From PUPG01 sp031323845 (GTDB taxonomy: Bacteria; Bacteroidota; Bacteroidia; Bacteroidales; UBA7960): DNA of 22,441 nt. The notes beneath the pieces were generated by a model. That model was given only the letters and a program-made list of their open reading frames with translations. It did not search any database and had not been told where the DNA came from. Of this stretch, positions 8,627-15,895 are shown in pieces (position 1 is the stretch's first letter; each line of letters begins with the position of its first letter). The translations under genes and the position numbers were made by a program. Location: the NCBI GenBank assembly GCA_031323845.1, contig JAVIYP010000042.1, forward strand, positions 1 to 22,441. Reading direction: 5' to 3'.

Positions 8627-10417
8627 CTACTCATCCAGTTTCAGCACCGCCATAAAAGCCTGCTGCGGTACTTCAACATTACCCACCTGCCTCATACGCT
8701 TCTTCCCCTTCTTCTGTTTTTCCAGCAGCTTGCGCTTCCTGGTAATGTCACCCCCGTAACATTTGGCGGTAACGTCTTTGCGGAGTGCCTTGACGGTTTC
8801 ACGTGCGATGATCTTGGCGCCGATGGCAGCCTGTATGGCAATGTCGAACTGCTGCCTTGGAATGAGTTGCCGCAGCTTGGTGCAGATCTTTTTGCCCAGG
8901 TCAAAAGCATTGTCTTTGTTGATCAGTGCCGAAAGTGCATCCACCGGATCCCCGTTCAGCATGATGTCGAGCTTGATCAGGTTCGACGACCTGTAACCGA
9001 TCGGATGATAATCAAACGATGCATAACCCCTTGATATGGTTTTAAGGCGGTCGTAAAAGTCGAACACGATTTCCGCGAGCGGCATCTCAAAGGTCATTTC
9101 AACCCTGTCGGTGGTAAGATAAACCTGGTTTTTAATAATGCCGCGCTTGTCAAGACAGAGTGACAGCACCGGACCGATAAATTCCGACTTGGTGATGATC
9201 TGGGCGTTGATGTAGGGTTCTTCAATACGCTCCAGTTCGTTTGGGCCGGGCATGTCGGAAGGGTTGTTGACCACCTGCATGTCGCCCTTTTTTGTGAAGG
9301 CGTGGTAGGAAACGTTCGGCACTGTGTTGATCACGGTCATGTCGAACTCCCTCTCGAGCCTTTCCTGCACGATTTCCATATGGAGCATGCCCAGGAACCC
9401 GCAGCGGAAGCCGAAGCCGAGCGCTGCCGATGATTCAGGCTCGTAGGTCAGTGAGGCGTCATTGAGCTGAAGTTTTTCCATAGCCGTCCTCAGCTCCTCA
9501 AAATCTTCGGTGTCGACAGGATAAATGCCGGCAAACACCATGGGCTTAACGTTTTCGAATCCCTTTACGGCTTCAAGGGTAGGTCTTTCCACGTGAGTAA
9601 TGGTATCGCCGACCTTAACCTCCCTGGCATCCTTGATCCCGGAAATAATGTATCCCACATCTCCGGCCGCTATTTCCTTGCGCGGATGCTGGGAAATCTT
9701 CAGTACGCCCACCTCGTCGGCATGATATTTTTTGCGGGTGTTCATGAATTTCACGTGATCGTCCTGTTTTATCCTTCCGTGGTAAACACGGAAATAGGCG
9801 ATCACACCGCGATAGGCATTATATACCGAGTCGAAGATAAGTGCCTGCAGCGGGGCTTCGGGATCACCAACGGGCGGTGGAATGCGTTCAATAATGGCTT
9901 TCAGTATGTTTTCGACGCCGTAACCCAGCTTGCCGCTGGCCGGGATGATCTCGTCGGGGTCGCAGCCGATAAGGTCAACGATCTGATCGCTGACTTCATC
10001 GGGCATGGCGCCGGGCAGGTCCATTTTGTTAAGCACGGGAATGATCACCAGGTCATGCTCCAGGGCCAGGTATAGGTTCGATATGGTCTGTGCCTCAATG
10101 CCCTGCGAAGCATCCACGATCAGAAGCGCACCTTCGCACGCCGCAATGGAACGGGAAACTTCGTAGCTGAAGTCCACATGACCAGGAGTGTCAATCAGGT
10201 TAAGCTTATACAATACACCATCCTGCTCATAATCCATCTGTATGGCGTGGCTCTTGATGGTGATGCCGCGCTCACGCTCCAGATCCATGTTATCGAGCAC
10301 CTGGTCCTTGAACTCCCTGTCGGTGATGGTGTTCGTCATTAACAGCATGCGGTCGGCCAGGGTGCTCTTGCCATGATCGATATGGGCAATGATGCAAAAA
10401 TTCCGGATGTTTTTCAT
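8627..10417 (-). CDS. lepA: elongation factor 4 (LepA), ribosomal back-translocation GTPase
   Basis: LepA is a translational GTPase of the EF-G family, proposed to act on mistranslocated or stalled ribosomes and in 30S biogenesis. From the ATG at 10417 it has 596 residues. G motifs are AHIDHGKST (11-19), DTPGHVDF (76-83) and NKMD (130-133). The EF4-specific C-terminal domain is intact, with YGGDITRKRKLLEKQKKGKK and the ending VPQQAFMAVLKLDE. The frame can be extended three codons to a TTG at 10426, but that codon lies inside a TAnnTTTG box, so the ATG is preferred. It converges with rsmI and is divergent from the secreted protein gene at 10612. Confidence 0.96.
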   Translation of the reverse strand: MKNIRNFCIIAHIDHGKSTLADRMLLMTNTITDREFKDQVLDNMDLERERGITIKSHAIQMDYEQDGVLYKLNLIDTPGHVDFSYEVSRSIAACEGALLIVDASQGIEAQTISNLYLALEHDLVIIPVLNKMDLPGAMPDEVSDQIVDLIGCDPDEIIPASGKLGYGVENILKAIIERIPPPVGDPEAPLQALIFDSVYNAYRGVIAYFRVYHGRIKQDDHVKFMNTRKKYHADEVGVLKISQHPRKEIAAGDVGYIISGIKDAREVKVGDTITHVERPTLEAVKGFENVKPMVFAGIYPVDTEDFEELRTAMEKLQLNDASLTYEPESSAALGFGFRCGFLGMLHMEIVQERLEREFDMTVINTVPNVSYHAFTKKGDMQVVNNPSDMPGPNELERIEEPYINAQIITKSEFIGPVLSLCLDKRGIIKNQVYLTTDRVEMTFEMPLAEIVFDFYDRLKTISRGYASFDYHPIGYRSSNLIKLDIMLNGDPVDALSALINKDNAFDLGKKICTKLRQLIPRQQFDIAIQAAIGAKIIARETVKALRKDVTAKCYGGDITRKRKLLEKQKKGKKRMRQVGNVEVPQQAFMAVLKLDE

Positions 10418-10423
10418 AGGCTG

Positions 10424-10431
10424 CAAAATTA
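10424..10431 (-). promoter_or_regulatory. -7 box adjacent to the lepA start codon
   Basis: Read on the minus strand, 10431-10424 is TAATTTTG, an exact TAnnTTTG match ending six bases before the lepA ATG. A start site about 4 nt after the box leaves a leader of about 3 nt. There is no recognisable TTTG at the -33 distance. Confidence 0.45.
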
Positions 10432-10509
10432 CAATTAAAAACCGATATCTTCATACGATCCCGGTGGCAATACGATGATTTTGTGTTCACTGCATGACGG
10501 ATTTTTTCT

Positions 10510-10517
10510 TATTTTTG
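10510..10517 (+). promoter_or_regulatory. -7 box for the secreted CUB/P-domain gene
   Basis: TATTTTTG matches TAnnTTTG and lies about 95 bases upstream of the ATG at 10612, predicting a leader of about 90 nt. The nearest upstream TTTG (10480-10483) is 26 bp away, longer than the usual spacing, so only the -7 element is supported. Confidence 0.4.
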
Positions 10518-10611
10518 ACGCGTCTTTGCAATATTCTTTACTTACAGTGGTTTATCCATAAGAAAACAAAACATCCGGCCTCATTAATGCGTTAAAAACG
10601 AACCCCTGCCT

Positions 10612-12699
10612 ATGAACCAGAAAGCCCTGTTGTTGTTTGTGGTGATGACTTATGCAGCTTGCCAGCTGTTTTCGCAAGACACCTATCCTATACACCTGCA
10701 TCACCAGGACACCATCCCGACTTGTCATGCCTGGTTTGTGGACAGCAGCGGGGGCGATGACCAGGCCCATTACGGACCCGGAGAGGATTTATGGGTAACC
10801 TTTGAAAGCGACAATGCTGCAAAGCCTTTCCTGGTCGTGGAATTCAGCTTTTTTCAGCTTGGAGAAGGCGACACCTTGTATGTTTATGACGGAGGCGATA
10901 ACCAGGAACCCCTGCTTTGGAGTGCCTCCGGGCAACAACTGCTTGGACAAACCATCTATTCTTCAGGGCAATACCTCCACTTTCATTTTGTGTCTTCTGA
11001 TTTTGACCCCAATGAGGATGATCTGTCGGAACGGCTCGGATGGAAGGCGGACATCGGCTGTGCTTCCCTCTGCGATATGCTGGTGGTTACCATTGATCCT
11101 GTTGACGGATTGCTGCATTGCCCCGAGACAATAGGACCTGTGTCGTTTCGCGGTAACGCAACCTATCTTGCTGAACATCTTGATTATGACCCTGATGCTT
11201 TTGTGTTTAACTGGCTGATCCGCGATGAAACGCTGACCGGCCAGCAGATCAGCTATGACGACTTTTCAGAACCGGGTGCTTTTCCCGTTTACCTTACGGT
11301 AGAAGATACCGCAAACGACTGCGAACAAACCACTTATGTCGTTGTGATGCTCGGAACGACGCCCCTGTTTACCGGCACAGCATCCTCTGTTGATACGGCC
11401 TGTGCCAGGGAGACATTCAGTTTGTTCGGCATCGTGCATCCCACAACATGGACAGGCTTCCCTGTTTCGGTCGACGAAGACCCTCCGGTGCACATCAGCT
11501 CCGGCATTCTTTACGAGTCTTCCCTTGACTTTGACGTATTCGGCGATGGGGTGGAAATACTTTCCCAAAGCGACTTTGACCGGATTTGTGTTTTTGTTGA
11601 GCACGTTGACCAGTCGCACCTGCGTTTTGAACTGGAGGCTCCTGACGGGAATGTCCTGACGCTGAAGAATTTTGGAGGGGCAACGGCCAACCTCGGTGAA
11701 CCCGTGGTATGGAACGATCATATACCGGGCAGGGCTTACGCCTATTGTTTCTCACCGGAACCCCAGTACGGAAAGATGAGTGAAACCACCCCGCAGTTTC
11801 ATGACTACACCGACACGGCCGGCAATTATTACTTTAACGCCCTTTACCTTCCTGAGGGCAATTACACCCCATTTGAAAGCCTGAATCAGCTGGCCGGCAG
11901 CACCTTGAACGGTACCTGGACGATGCGCGTCGAAGATCAGGCCGCCGAAACCTCCGGGCATATTTTTGGATGGAGTCTGTTGTTTGACGGTATATTTTAC
12001 CCCGACTCACTGATCTTTACCCCGGAAATCGTCCAGGAACAATGGTACAAAAACGGAAGCCCCATCACGGGTAACCCCGCCAGCGCATTTATTGAAGAAC
12101 CCGGCCTGCATACGTTCAGGTTTGAAGTGCTCGACAACTTCGGCTGCCTGTATGACACTACCGTTACCGTTACCATACAACCCCTGCCCAGGGCCGAAAT
12201 TGTTTCCGAAATCGAAATACCCATCTGTGAAGGGGACTCCACACTGCTCACCGTAATCCCTATTGACAGCGATGGCTGGGAGTTGATCTATCAGTGGCAG
12301 GTCGGCGGCCAGGATATTCCCGGCAGCATTTACGACACCCTGATGGTGAAGCAGCCGGGCCTGTATTCGGTGCAGGTAACCGACACCATTACCGGATGTT
12401 TTGATTTCTTCGATAAGGATGTAACCGAACAAAACTGCGACCTTACCATCCCTAATGTGTTCACTCCCAACGGTGACGGGGTGAATGACTTATTTGAAAT
12501 ACGCAACCTTGAACATTATCCGAATGCCCAGATGATCATTTATAACCGGCATGGGAGGAGGGTGTTCGAACATTCTGATTATTACAACAACTGGTGGGAT
12601 GGAGGCAACGCACCCGACGGGGTGTACTATTATGTGTTAAGGTATGAGCGTATGGGCAAGGTAAGGTATGCCCAGGGGTCGGTGTCCATTATACGCTGA
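10612..12699 (+). CDS. secreted CUB/P-domain protein with type IX secretion (gliding motility-associated) C-terminal domain
   Basis: The 695-residue protein begins with a Sec signal peptide (MNQKALLLFVVMTYAACQLFSQ). It then shows a CUB-like beta-sandwich (about 39-150, including DTLYVYDGGD), a PKD/Ig-like module (about 155-247), and a proprotein-convertase P-domain-like module (about 305-460, with LNGTWTMRVEDQA and GWSLLFDG). A second Ig-like module spans about 525-610. The CHU_C/TIGR04131-type tail starts at IPNVFTPNGDGVNDLFEI and ends GSVSIIR. That tail directs type IX secretion and type B surface attachment or release. No protease or glycosidase catalytic domain is visible although CUB and P domains usually accompany enzymes, so it is more likely an adhesin or structural surface protein. 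The predicted location is outside the outer membrane. Confidence 0.9.
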   Translation: MNQKALLLFVVMTYAACQLFSQDTYPIHLHHQDTIPTCHAWFVDSSGGDDQAHYGPGEDLWVTFESDNAAKPFLVVEFSFFQLGEGDTLYVYDGGDNQEPLLWSASGQQLLGQTIYSSGQYLHFHFVSSDFDPNEDDLSERLGWKADIGCASLCDMLVVTIDPVDGLLHCPETIGPVSFRGNATYLAEHLDYDPDAFVFNWLIRDETLTGQQISYDDFSEPGAFPVYLTVEDTANDCEQTTYVVVMLGTTPLFTGTASSVDTACARETFSLFGIVHPTTWTGFPVSVDEDPPVHISSGILYESSLDFDVFGDGVEILSQSDFDRICVFVEHVDQSHLRFELEAPDGNVLTLKNFGGATANLGEPVVWNDHIPGRAYAYCFSPEPQYGKMSETTPQFHDYTDTAGNYYFNALYLPEGNYTPFESLNQLAGSTLNGTWTMRVEDQAAETSGHIFGWSLLFDGIFYPDSLIFTPEIVQEQWYKNGSPITGNPASAFIEEPGLHTFRFEVLDNFGCLYDTTVTVTIQPLPRAEIVSEIEIPICEGDSTLLTVIPIDSDGWELIYQWQVGGQDIPGSIYDTLMVKQPGLYSVQVTDTITGCFDFFDKDVTEQNCDLTIPNVFTPNGDGVNDLFEIRNLEHYPNAQMIIYNRHGRRVFEHSDYYNNWWDGGNAPDGVYYYVLRYERMGKVRYAQGSVSIIR

Positions 12700-12713
12700 G
12701 GTTTATCGCGGTC

Positions 12714-12732
12714 AGCAAGGGCTTTGCTTTTA
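12714..12732 (+). terminator. weak terminator after the secreted protein gene
   Basis: AGCAA (12714-12718) pairs with TTGCT (12724-12728) around a 5-nt loop, followed by TTTATAAT. It lies 15 bp after the stop codon. The 5-bp AT-rich stem makes this a low-confidence call. Confidence 0.3.
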
Positions 12733-12792
12733 TAATCACGAATATCAGGATGAATAAAGTCCGATTAATTTTTCTGTTTTGAACGAATACAT

Positions 12793-12800
12793 TATTTTTG
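12793..12800 (+). promoter_or_regulatory. -7 box for the AbgT-family transporter gene
   Basis: TATTTTTG matches TAnnTTTG exactly and predicts a start site near 12804, with a leader of about 46 nt before the ATG at 12850. A TTTG at 12778-12781 is only 11 bp upstream, closer than the usual spacing. Confidence 0.45.
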
Positions 12801-12849
12801 GCCTTTTTGTACAACAATCTGATAACTATAATCAAACTTTACAAAACCT

Positions 12850-14397
12850 ATGACAAAAGAAGAAAAGGAGCCCACTGCGGGTGTTGAAGCGCCTCAGGGT
12901 GTGATGCAACGAATTTTGAACAAGATTGAGGTGGTGGGTAATAAGTTGCCGCAACCTGTCACCCTTTTTGCTATGCTGATTGGCATCGTGCTTGTTCTTT
13001 CTGTAATATTCGGCAACCTGGGTATCAGTGCTGAACATCCGTCGCCTGATGTCAAAGAACCCATCGAAGCGGTAAACCTGCTAACTGCGGAAAACATCCG
13101 GATGATCATGACATCTATGGTTGAGGTGTTTGCCTCTTTCCCGCCTCTTGGGCTGGTGCTGGTGGTCATGCTCGGTATAGGGGTGGCCGAACGCAGTGGT
13201 CTGATCGCCATTGCTTTGCGGGTGTTCGTGGCCAAGGTGCCCAAGAAACTGATTACTTTTTCGATCGTGATTGCAGGTATGGTCAGCTCGGTGGCCGCTG
13301 ATGCCGGTTACGTGGTGCTGATCCCGCTGGGAGCAGCCATCTTTAAAGGGATGGGGAGGCATCCGCTGGCAGGTCTTGCCGCCGCATTTGCCGGGGTGTC
13401 AGGTGGATTCGGTGCCAACTTTTTACCGACAGGACTGGACCCGATGATTGCCGCCTTTACCCAGTCGGCAGCATCCATCATGGATCCCCTCTACACCGTA
13501 AACCCATTGTCGAACTATTACCTCATGGCCGCCTCCGTGCCTCTTATTGGCCTTGCGGGCACCTGGGTCACCGAAAAAATAATTGTGCCCCGCCTTGGTA
13601 ATTACGAGGGAGAAGACGATGAGGAATACAGCAACTCCTTCAGCCGCCAGGAGAAAAAAGGCCTCCTGTGGGCCGGAATTTCCATTATCGGCCTGCTGGT
13701 GCTTATCGCCGTCGCAGTGATCCCGTCTAATGGCGTACTCCGCGGCGATGACGGAAGCATGAACCCCTTTTATAATTCCATAGTGCCCCTGATGTTTATC
13801 CTGTTCTTTGTCTCCGGCCTTGTTTATGGCCTCGTTGCCAAAACCATAAAAGGAGATAAGGATGTGGCCAACATGACAGCGGAAGCCATGGGGACCATGG
13901 GAGGTTACATCGTACTTGCTTTTGTGGCTGCCCACCTGGTTCAGTTCTTTATCTGGTCAAACCTGGGGTCCATTCTGGCGATCTCCGGCGCTGCCGGCCT
14001 CCAAAGCATAGGGTTCACAGGAATACCGCTGCTGGTGGCCTTTATCCTGGTTTCATCGTTCATTAACCTCATCATTGGAAGTGCATCTGCCAAGTGGGCC
14101 ATCCTGGCTCCGATATTTGTACCCATGCTGATGCTGATGGGGTATTCTCCGGAAACAACACAGGCAGCCTACAGAATCGGAGACTCCTATTCAAACATCC
14201 TCACCCCGCTGTTGCCCTACTTCCCGCTCGTCATTGTATTTGCGCAGAAGTACGTTAAAAATATCGGGATAGGAACCATCATTTCGGTTATGCTTCCCTA
14301 CGCCATTGCCTTTATGATCGTCAGGATACCCATGTTTATCGCCTGGCTGCTGCTTAATCTGCCCCTTGGCATTGAAGGCCCGATTTATTATCCGTAG
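12850..14397 (+). CDS. AbgT family transporter
   Basis: The 515-residue polytopic inner-membrane protein matches the AbgT/MtrF/YdaH family, whose members import p-aminobenzoyl-glutamate or export sulfonamide-like antimetabolites. The length fits the family at about 510 residues. About eleven to twelve hydrophobic segments run from PVTLFAMLIGIVLVLSVIFG near residue 37 to the C-terminus. Family signatures are the first re-entrant region with GVSGGFGANFLPTGLDP (about 180-197) and the symmetric later region SASAKWAILAPIFVPMLM (about 407-425). The N-terminus is a short cytoplasmic segment. No peptidase genes (abgA/abgB) or folate genes are adjacent, so substrate and direction cannot be assigned. 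It is probably transcribed alone from the -7 box at 12793. Confidence 0.92.
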   Translation: MTKEEKEPTAGVEAPQGVMQRILNKIEVVGNKLPQPVTLFAMLIGIVLVLSVIFGNLGISAEHPSPDVKEPIEAVNLLTAENIRMIMTSMVEVFASFPPLGLVLVVMLGIGVAERSGLIAIALRVFVAKVPKKLITFSIVIAGMVSSVAADAGYVVLIPLGAAIFKGMGRHPLAGLAAAFAGVSGGFGANFLPTGLDPMIAAFTQSAASIMDPLYTVNPLSNYYLMAASVPLIGLAGTWVTEKIIVPRLGNYEGEDDEEYSNSFSRQEKKGLLWAGISIIGLLVLIAVAVIPSNGVLRGDDGSMNPFYNSIVPLMFILFFVSGLVYGLVAKTIKGDKDVANMTAEAMGTMGGYIVLAFVAAHLVQFFIWSNLGSILAISGAAGLQSIGFTGIPLLVAFILVSSFINLIIGSASAKWAILAPIFVPMLMLMGYSPETTQAAYRIGDSYSNILTPLLPYFPLVIVFAQKYVKNIGIGTIISVMLPYAIAFMIVRIPMFIAWLLLNLPLGIEGPIYYP

Positions 14398-14485
14398 TCA
14401 CAGGCAATACCCGAATACCGGTGATGCAAGGCACCGCTGAAAAGCCCCTGGATGCTCTTGCAAATTAAACCGATGCGACTAACAC

Positions 14486-14528
14486 CCGAAGTCCCTTCAT
14501 CATGTGTTACACGATGAAGGGACTTCGG
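14486..14528 (+). repeat. perfect 16-bp inverted repeat (strong hairpin)
   Basis: CCGAAGTCCCTTCATC (14486-14501) is perfectly complementary to GATGAAGGGACTTCGG (14513-14528). The 11-nt spacer can add three more pairs (GTG 14504-14506 with CAC 14510-14512). It lies 88 bp after the transporter stop and 30 bp before the preferred start of the next gene. It may terminate the transporter transcript, but the nearest T run (14541-14545) is 12 bases beyond the stem, so it is not a canonical intrinsic terminator. Confidence 0.85.
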
Positions 14529-14547
14529 CATGAGAGAAGCTTTTTGT

Positions 14548-14555
14548 TATCTTTG
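14548..14555 (+). promoter_or_regulatory. -7 box at the nucleotidyltransferase start codon
   Basis: TATCTTTG matches TAnnTTTG exactly and ends three bases before the ATG at 14559. With the final G at -4, the predicted start site is the A of that ATG, implying a leaderless transcript. It also argues against the upstream in-frame ATG at 14502, which lies in the hairpin. No -33 TTTG is evident. Confidence 0.5.
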
Positions 14556-14558
14556 CAA

Positions 14559-14957
14559 ATGATGAAAGAGCACGAAAAAGATCATTGGAAGTGGCGATAC
14601 GATATGGCGCAGACCATGGCAGCCAAACTCGACATGGAACGTCTTGGCGTTAAAGCCCTGTATCTTATCGGAAGCGTGAAAACAGGAGAAGCAGGGCCAT
14701 GTTCCGATATTGACTTGCTGGCCCACTGCACCGATGACAGCGAAAAACACGAAATGCTGAAAGCCTATTGTGAAGGCTGGGGGCATTGCCTTGCCGAATT
14801 CAATGAGTGCAAAACAACGTTCCGAACCAGCGGAAGCCTGGTCGACCTGCACATCATCACCGATAAAGACATCCAAAAAAAAACAAGCTTTGCCGTTATG
14901 CTTGACTCTGTTGACAACAGTGCCCGTCTATTAAAAAAATGCCCAGGCGATGCGTAA
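14559..14957 (+). CDS. minimal nucleotidyltransferase (Pol beta superfamily)
   Basis: From the ATG at 14559 this is a 132-residue stand-alone nucleotidyltransferase. The Pol-beta-fold signature is complete: GS at 38-39, the metal-binding pair Asp50 and Asp52 in SDIDLL, and the third carboxylate Asp96 in SLVDLHII. Such enzymes transfer a nucleotide from an NTP to a small molecule, protein or nucleic acid; the acceptor is unknown. The frame is open to an ATG at 14502, but those 19 codons are made of the inverted repeat and the -7 box, so the later start (14559 or 14562) is preferred. Its end overlaps the metallophosphoesterase by 8 bp, indicating translational coupling. No HEPN partner of the MNT/HEPN toxin-antitoxin kind is adjacent. 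Confidence 0.85.
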   Translation: MMKEHEKDHWKWRYDMAQTMAAKLDMERLGVKALYLIGSVKTGEAGPCSDIDLLAHCTDDSEKHEMLKAYCEGWGHCLAEFNECKTTFRTSGSLVDLHIITDKDIQKKTSFAVMLDSVDNSARLLKKCPGDA

Positions 14958-15813
14958 AGAATTTTTGTTTGTTTCCGACTTGCATGGACATGTTGGCAAG
15001 TATGAAAAGCTGTTTGTCCAGATCGCAAAAATGAAGCCCCGGGCAGTGTTTTTCGGTGGCGATATCCTTCCGGCCGGTATGCTGTACCGAGAGCACAGCA
15101 AGGCCAAACCGGCGCACTTCATCACGGAATTCCTTGTGCCAACCTTCAGAAAGCTAAAAAACTCTATGGGTTCAGACTACCCTGATGTTTTTCTGATCTT
15201 CGGCAATGATGACCCGCGTAGCGAAGAGATGCATTTCATCGAACATGAACAGGAAGGCTTATGGCATTACATGCACATGAAAAAAGCGCAGCTCGATGGC
15301 TTTACAGTCTATGGATACGCTATGGTACCGCCCACTCCCTTTCTGTTGAAGGACTGGGAACGATATGATGTTTCACGCTTTGTTGATCCGGGCTGCGTGC
15401 ATCCTATTGAGGGATACCGTACCGTGAAACCTGAAGAGGATATCGAGTTTGCAACCATAAAACAGGACCTGGAAACACTTGCCGGTGATGATGATTTATC
15501 GAAAGCCATCTTTCTTTTTCATTCGCCACCTTACAAAACCGCCCTCGACAGGGCCGGGCTCGACGGTGTGATGGTCGACCATGTACCTGTGGATGTGCAC
15601 GTCGGAAGCATCGCCATCAAAGAGTTTATCGAACAAAGACAACCCTTGCTGAGCCTCCACGGACATATCCATGAGTCATCAAGGATCACCGGGAAATGGA
15701 AAGAAAAAATCAACAAAACAATGGCTTATTCAGCTGCCTACGACGGCCCCGGACTGGCACTTGTCCGGTTTTCGCCACACTGTCTTCTTAGTGCAGAACG
15801 TATGATCCTCTGA
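14950..15813 (+). CDS. calcineurin-like metallophosphoesterase
   Basis: The 287-residue protein has the full dinuclear-metal phosphoesterase motif set: D10-x-H12 in SDLHGH, GGD (36-38), GNDD (85-88), His191 in FHSPP, and HGHIH (237-241). A family-specific segment, YGYAMVPPTPFLLKDWERYD, lies in the middle. No signal peptide is present, so it is probably cytoplasmic. Enzymes of this fold hydrolyse phosphomono- or diesters such as cyclic nucleotides, nucleotidylated products or phosphoproteins; the substrate cannot be read from the sequence. The ATG at 14950 overlaps the end of the nucleotidyltransferase gene by 8 bp, so the two proteins are very likely made together and may act on the same molecule in opposite directions. 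Confidence 0.88.
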   Translation: MRKEFLFVSDLHGHVGKYEKLFVQIAKMKPRAVFFGGDILPAGMLYREHSKAKPAHFITEFLVPTFRKLKNSMGSDYPDVFLIFGNDDPRSEEMHFIEHEQEGLWHYMHMKKAQLDGFTVYGYAMVPPTPFLLKDWERYDVSRFVDPGCVHPIEGYRTVKPEEDIEFATIKQDLETLAGDDDLSKAIFLFHSPPYKTALDRAGLDGVMVDHVPVDVHVGSIAIKEFIEQRQPLLSLHGHIHESSRITGKWKEKINKTMAYSAAYDGPGLALVRFSPHCLLSAERMIL

Positions 15814-15895
15814 TTATTGATAAGCCGGCGGCACTATTTATATTGGATATTGGCAGTGAGCACTCTGATGCTGACTGCTTAAACAGGAAACACAG

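Noticed and set aside
9593..10075. 160-codon plus-strand ORF inside lepA
   Set aside because: It is an antisense shadow of the lepA GTPase region; no domain or promoter supports it.
14425..14462. TGCAAG/CTTGCA inverted repeat after the transporter gene
   Set aside because: Six complementary bases separated by 26 nt without a T run are not convincing next to the far stronger repeat at 14486-14528.
14502..14558. N-terminal 19-codon extension of the nucleotidyltransferase (MCYTMKGLRHERSFLLSLQ)
   Set aside because: These codons come from the inverted repeat loop and right arm and the -7 box; family homology begins after the ATG at 14559.
14559..15813. MNT/HEPN toxin-antitoxin module
   Set aside because: The nucleotidyltransferase fits MNT in size, but its partner is a calcineurin-like phosphoesterase, not a HEPN protein.
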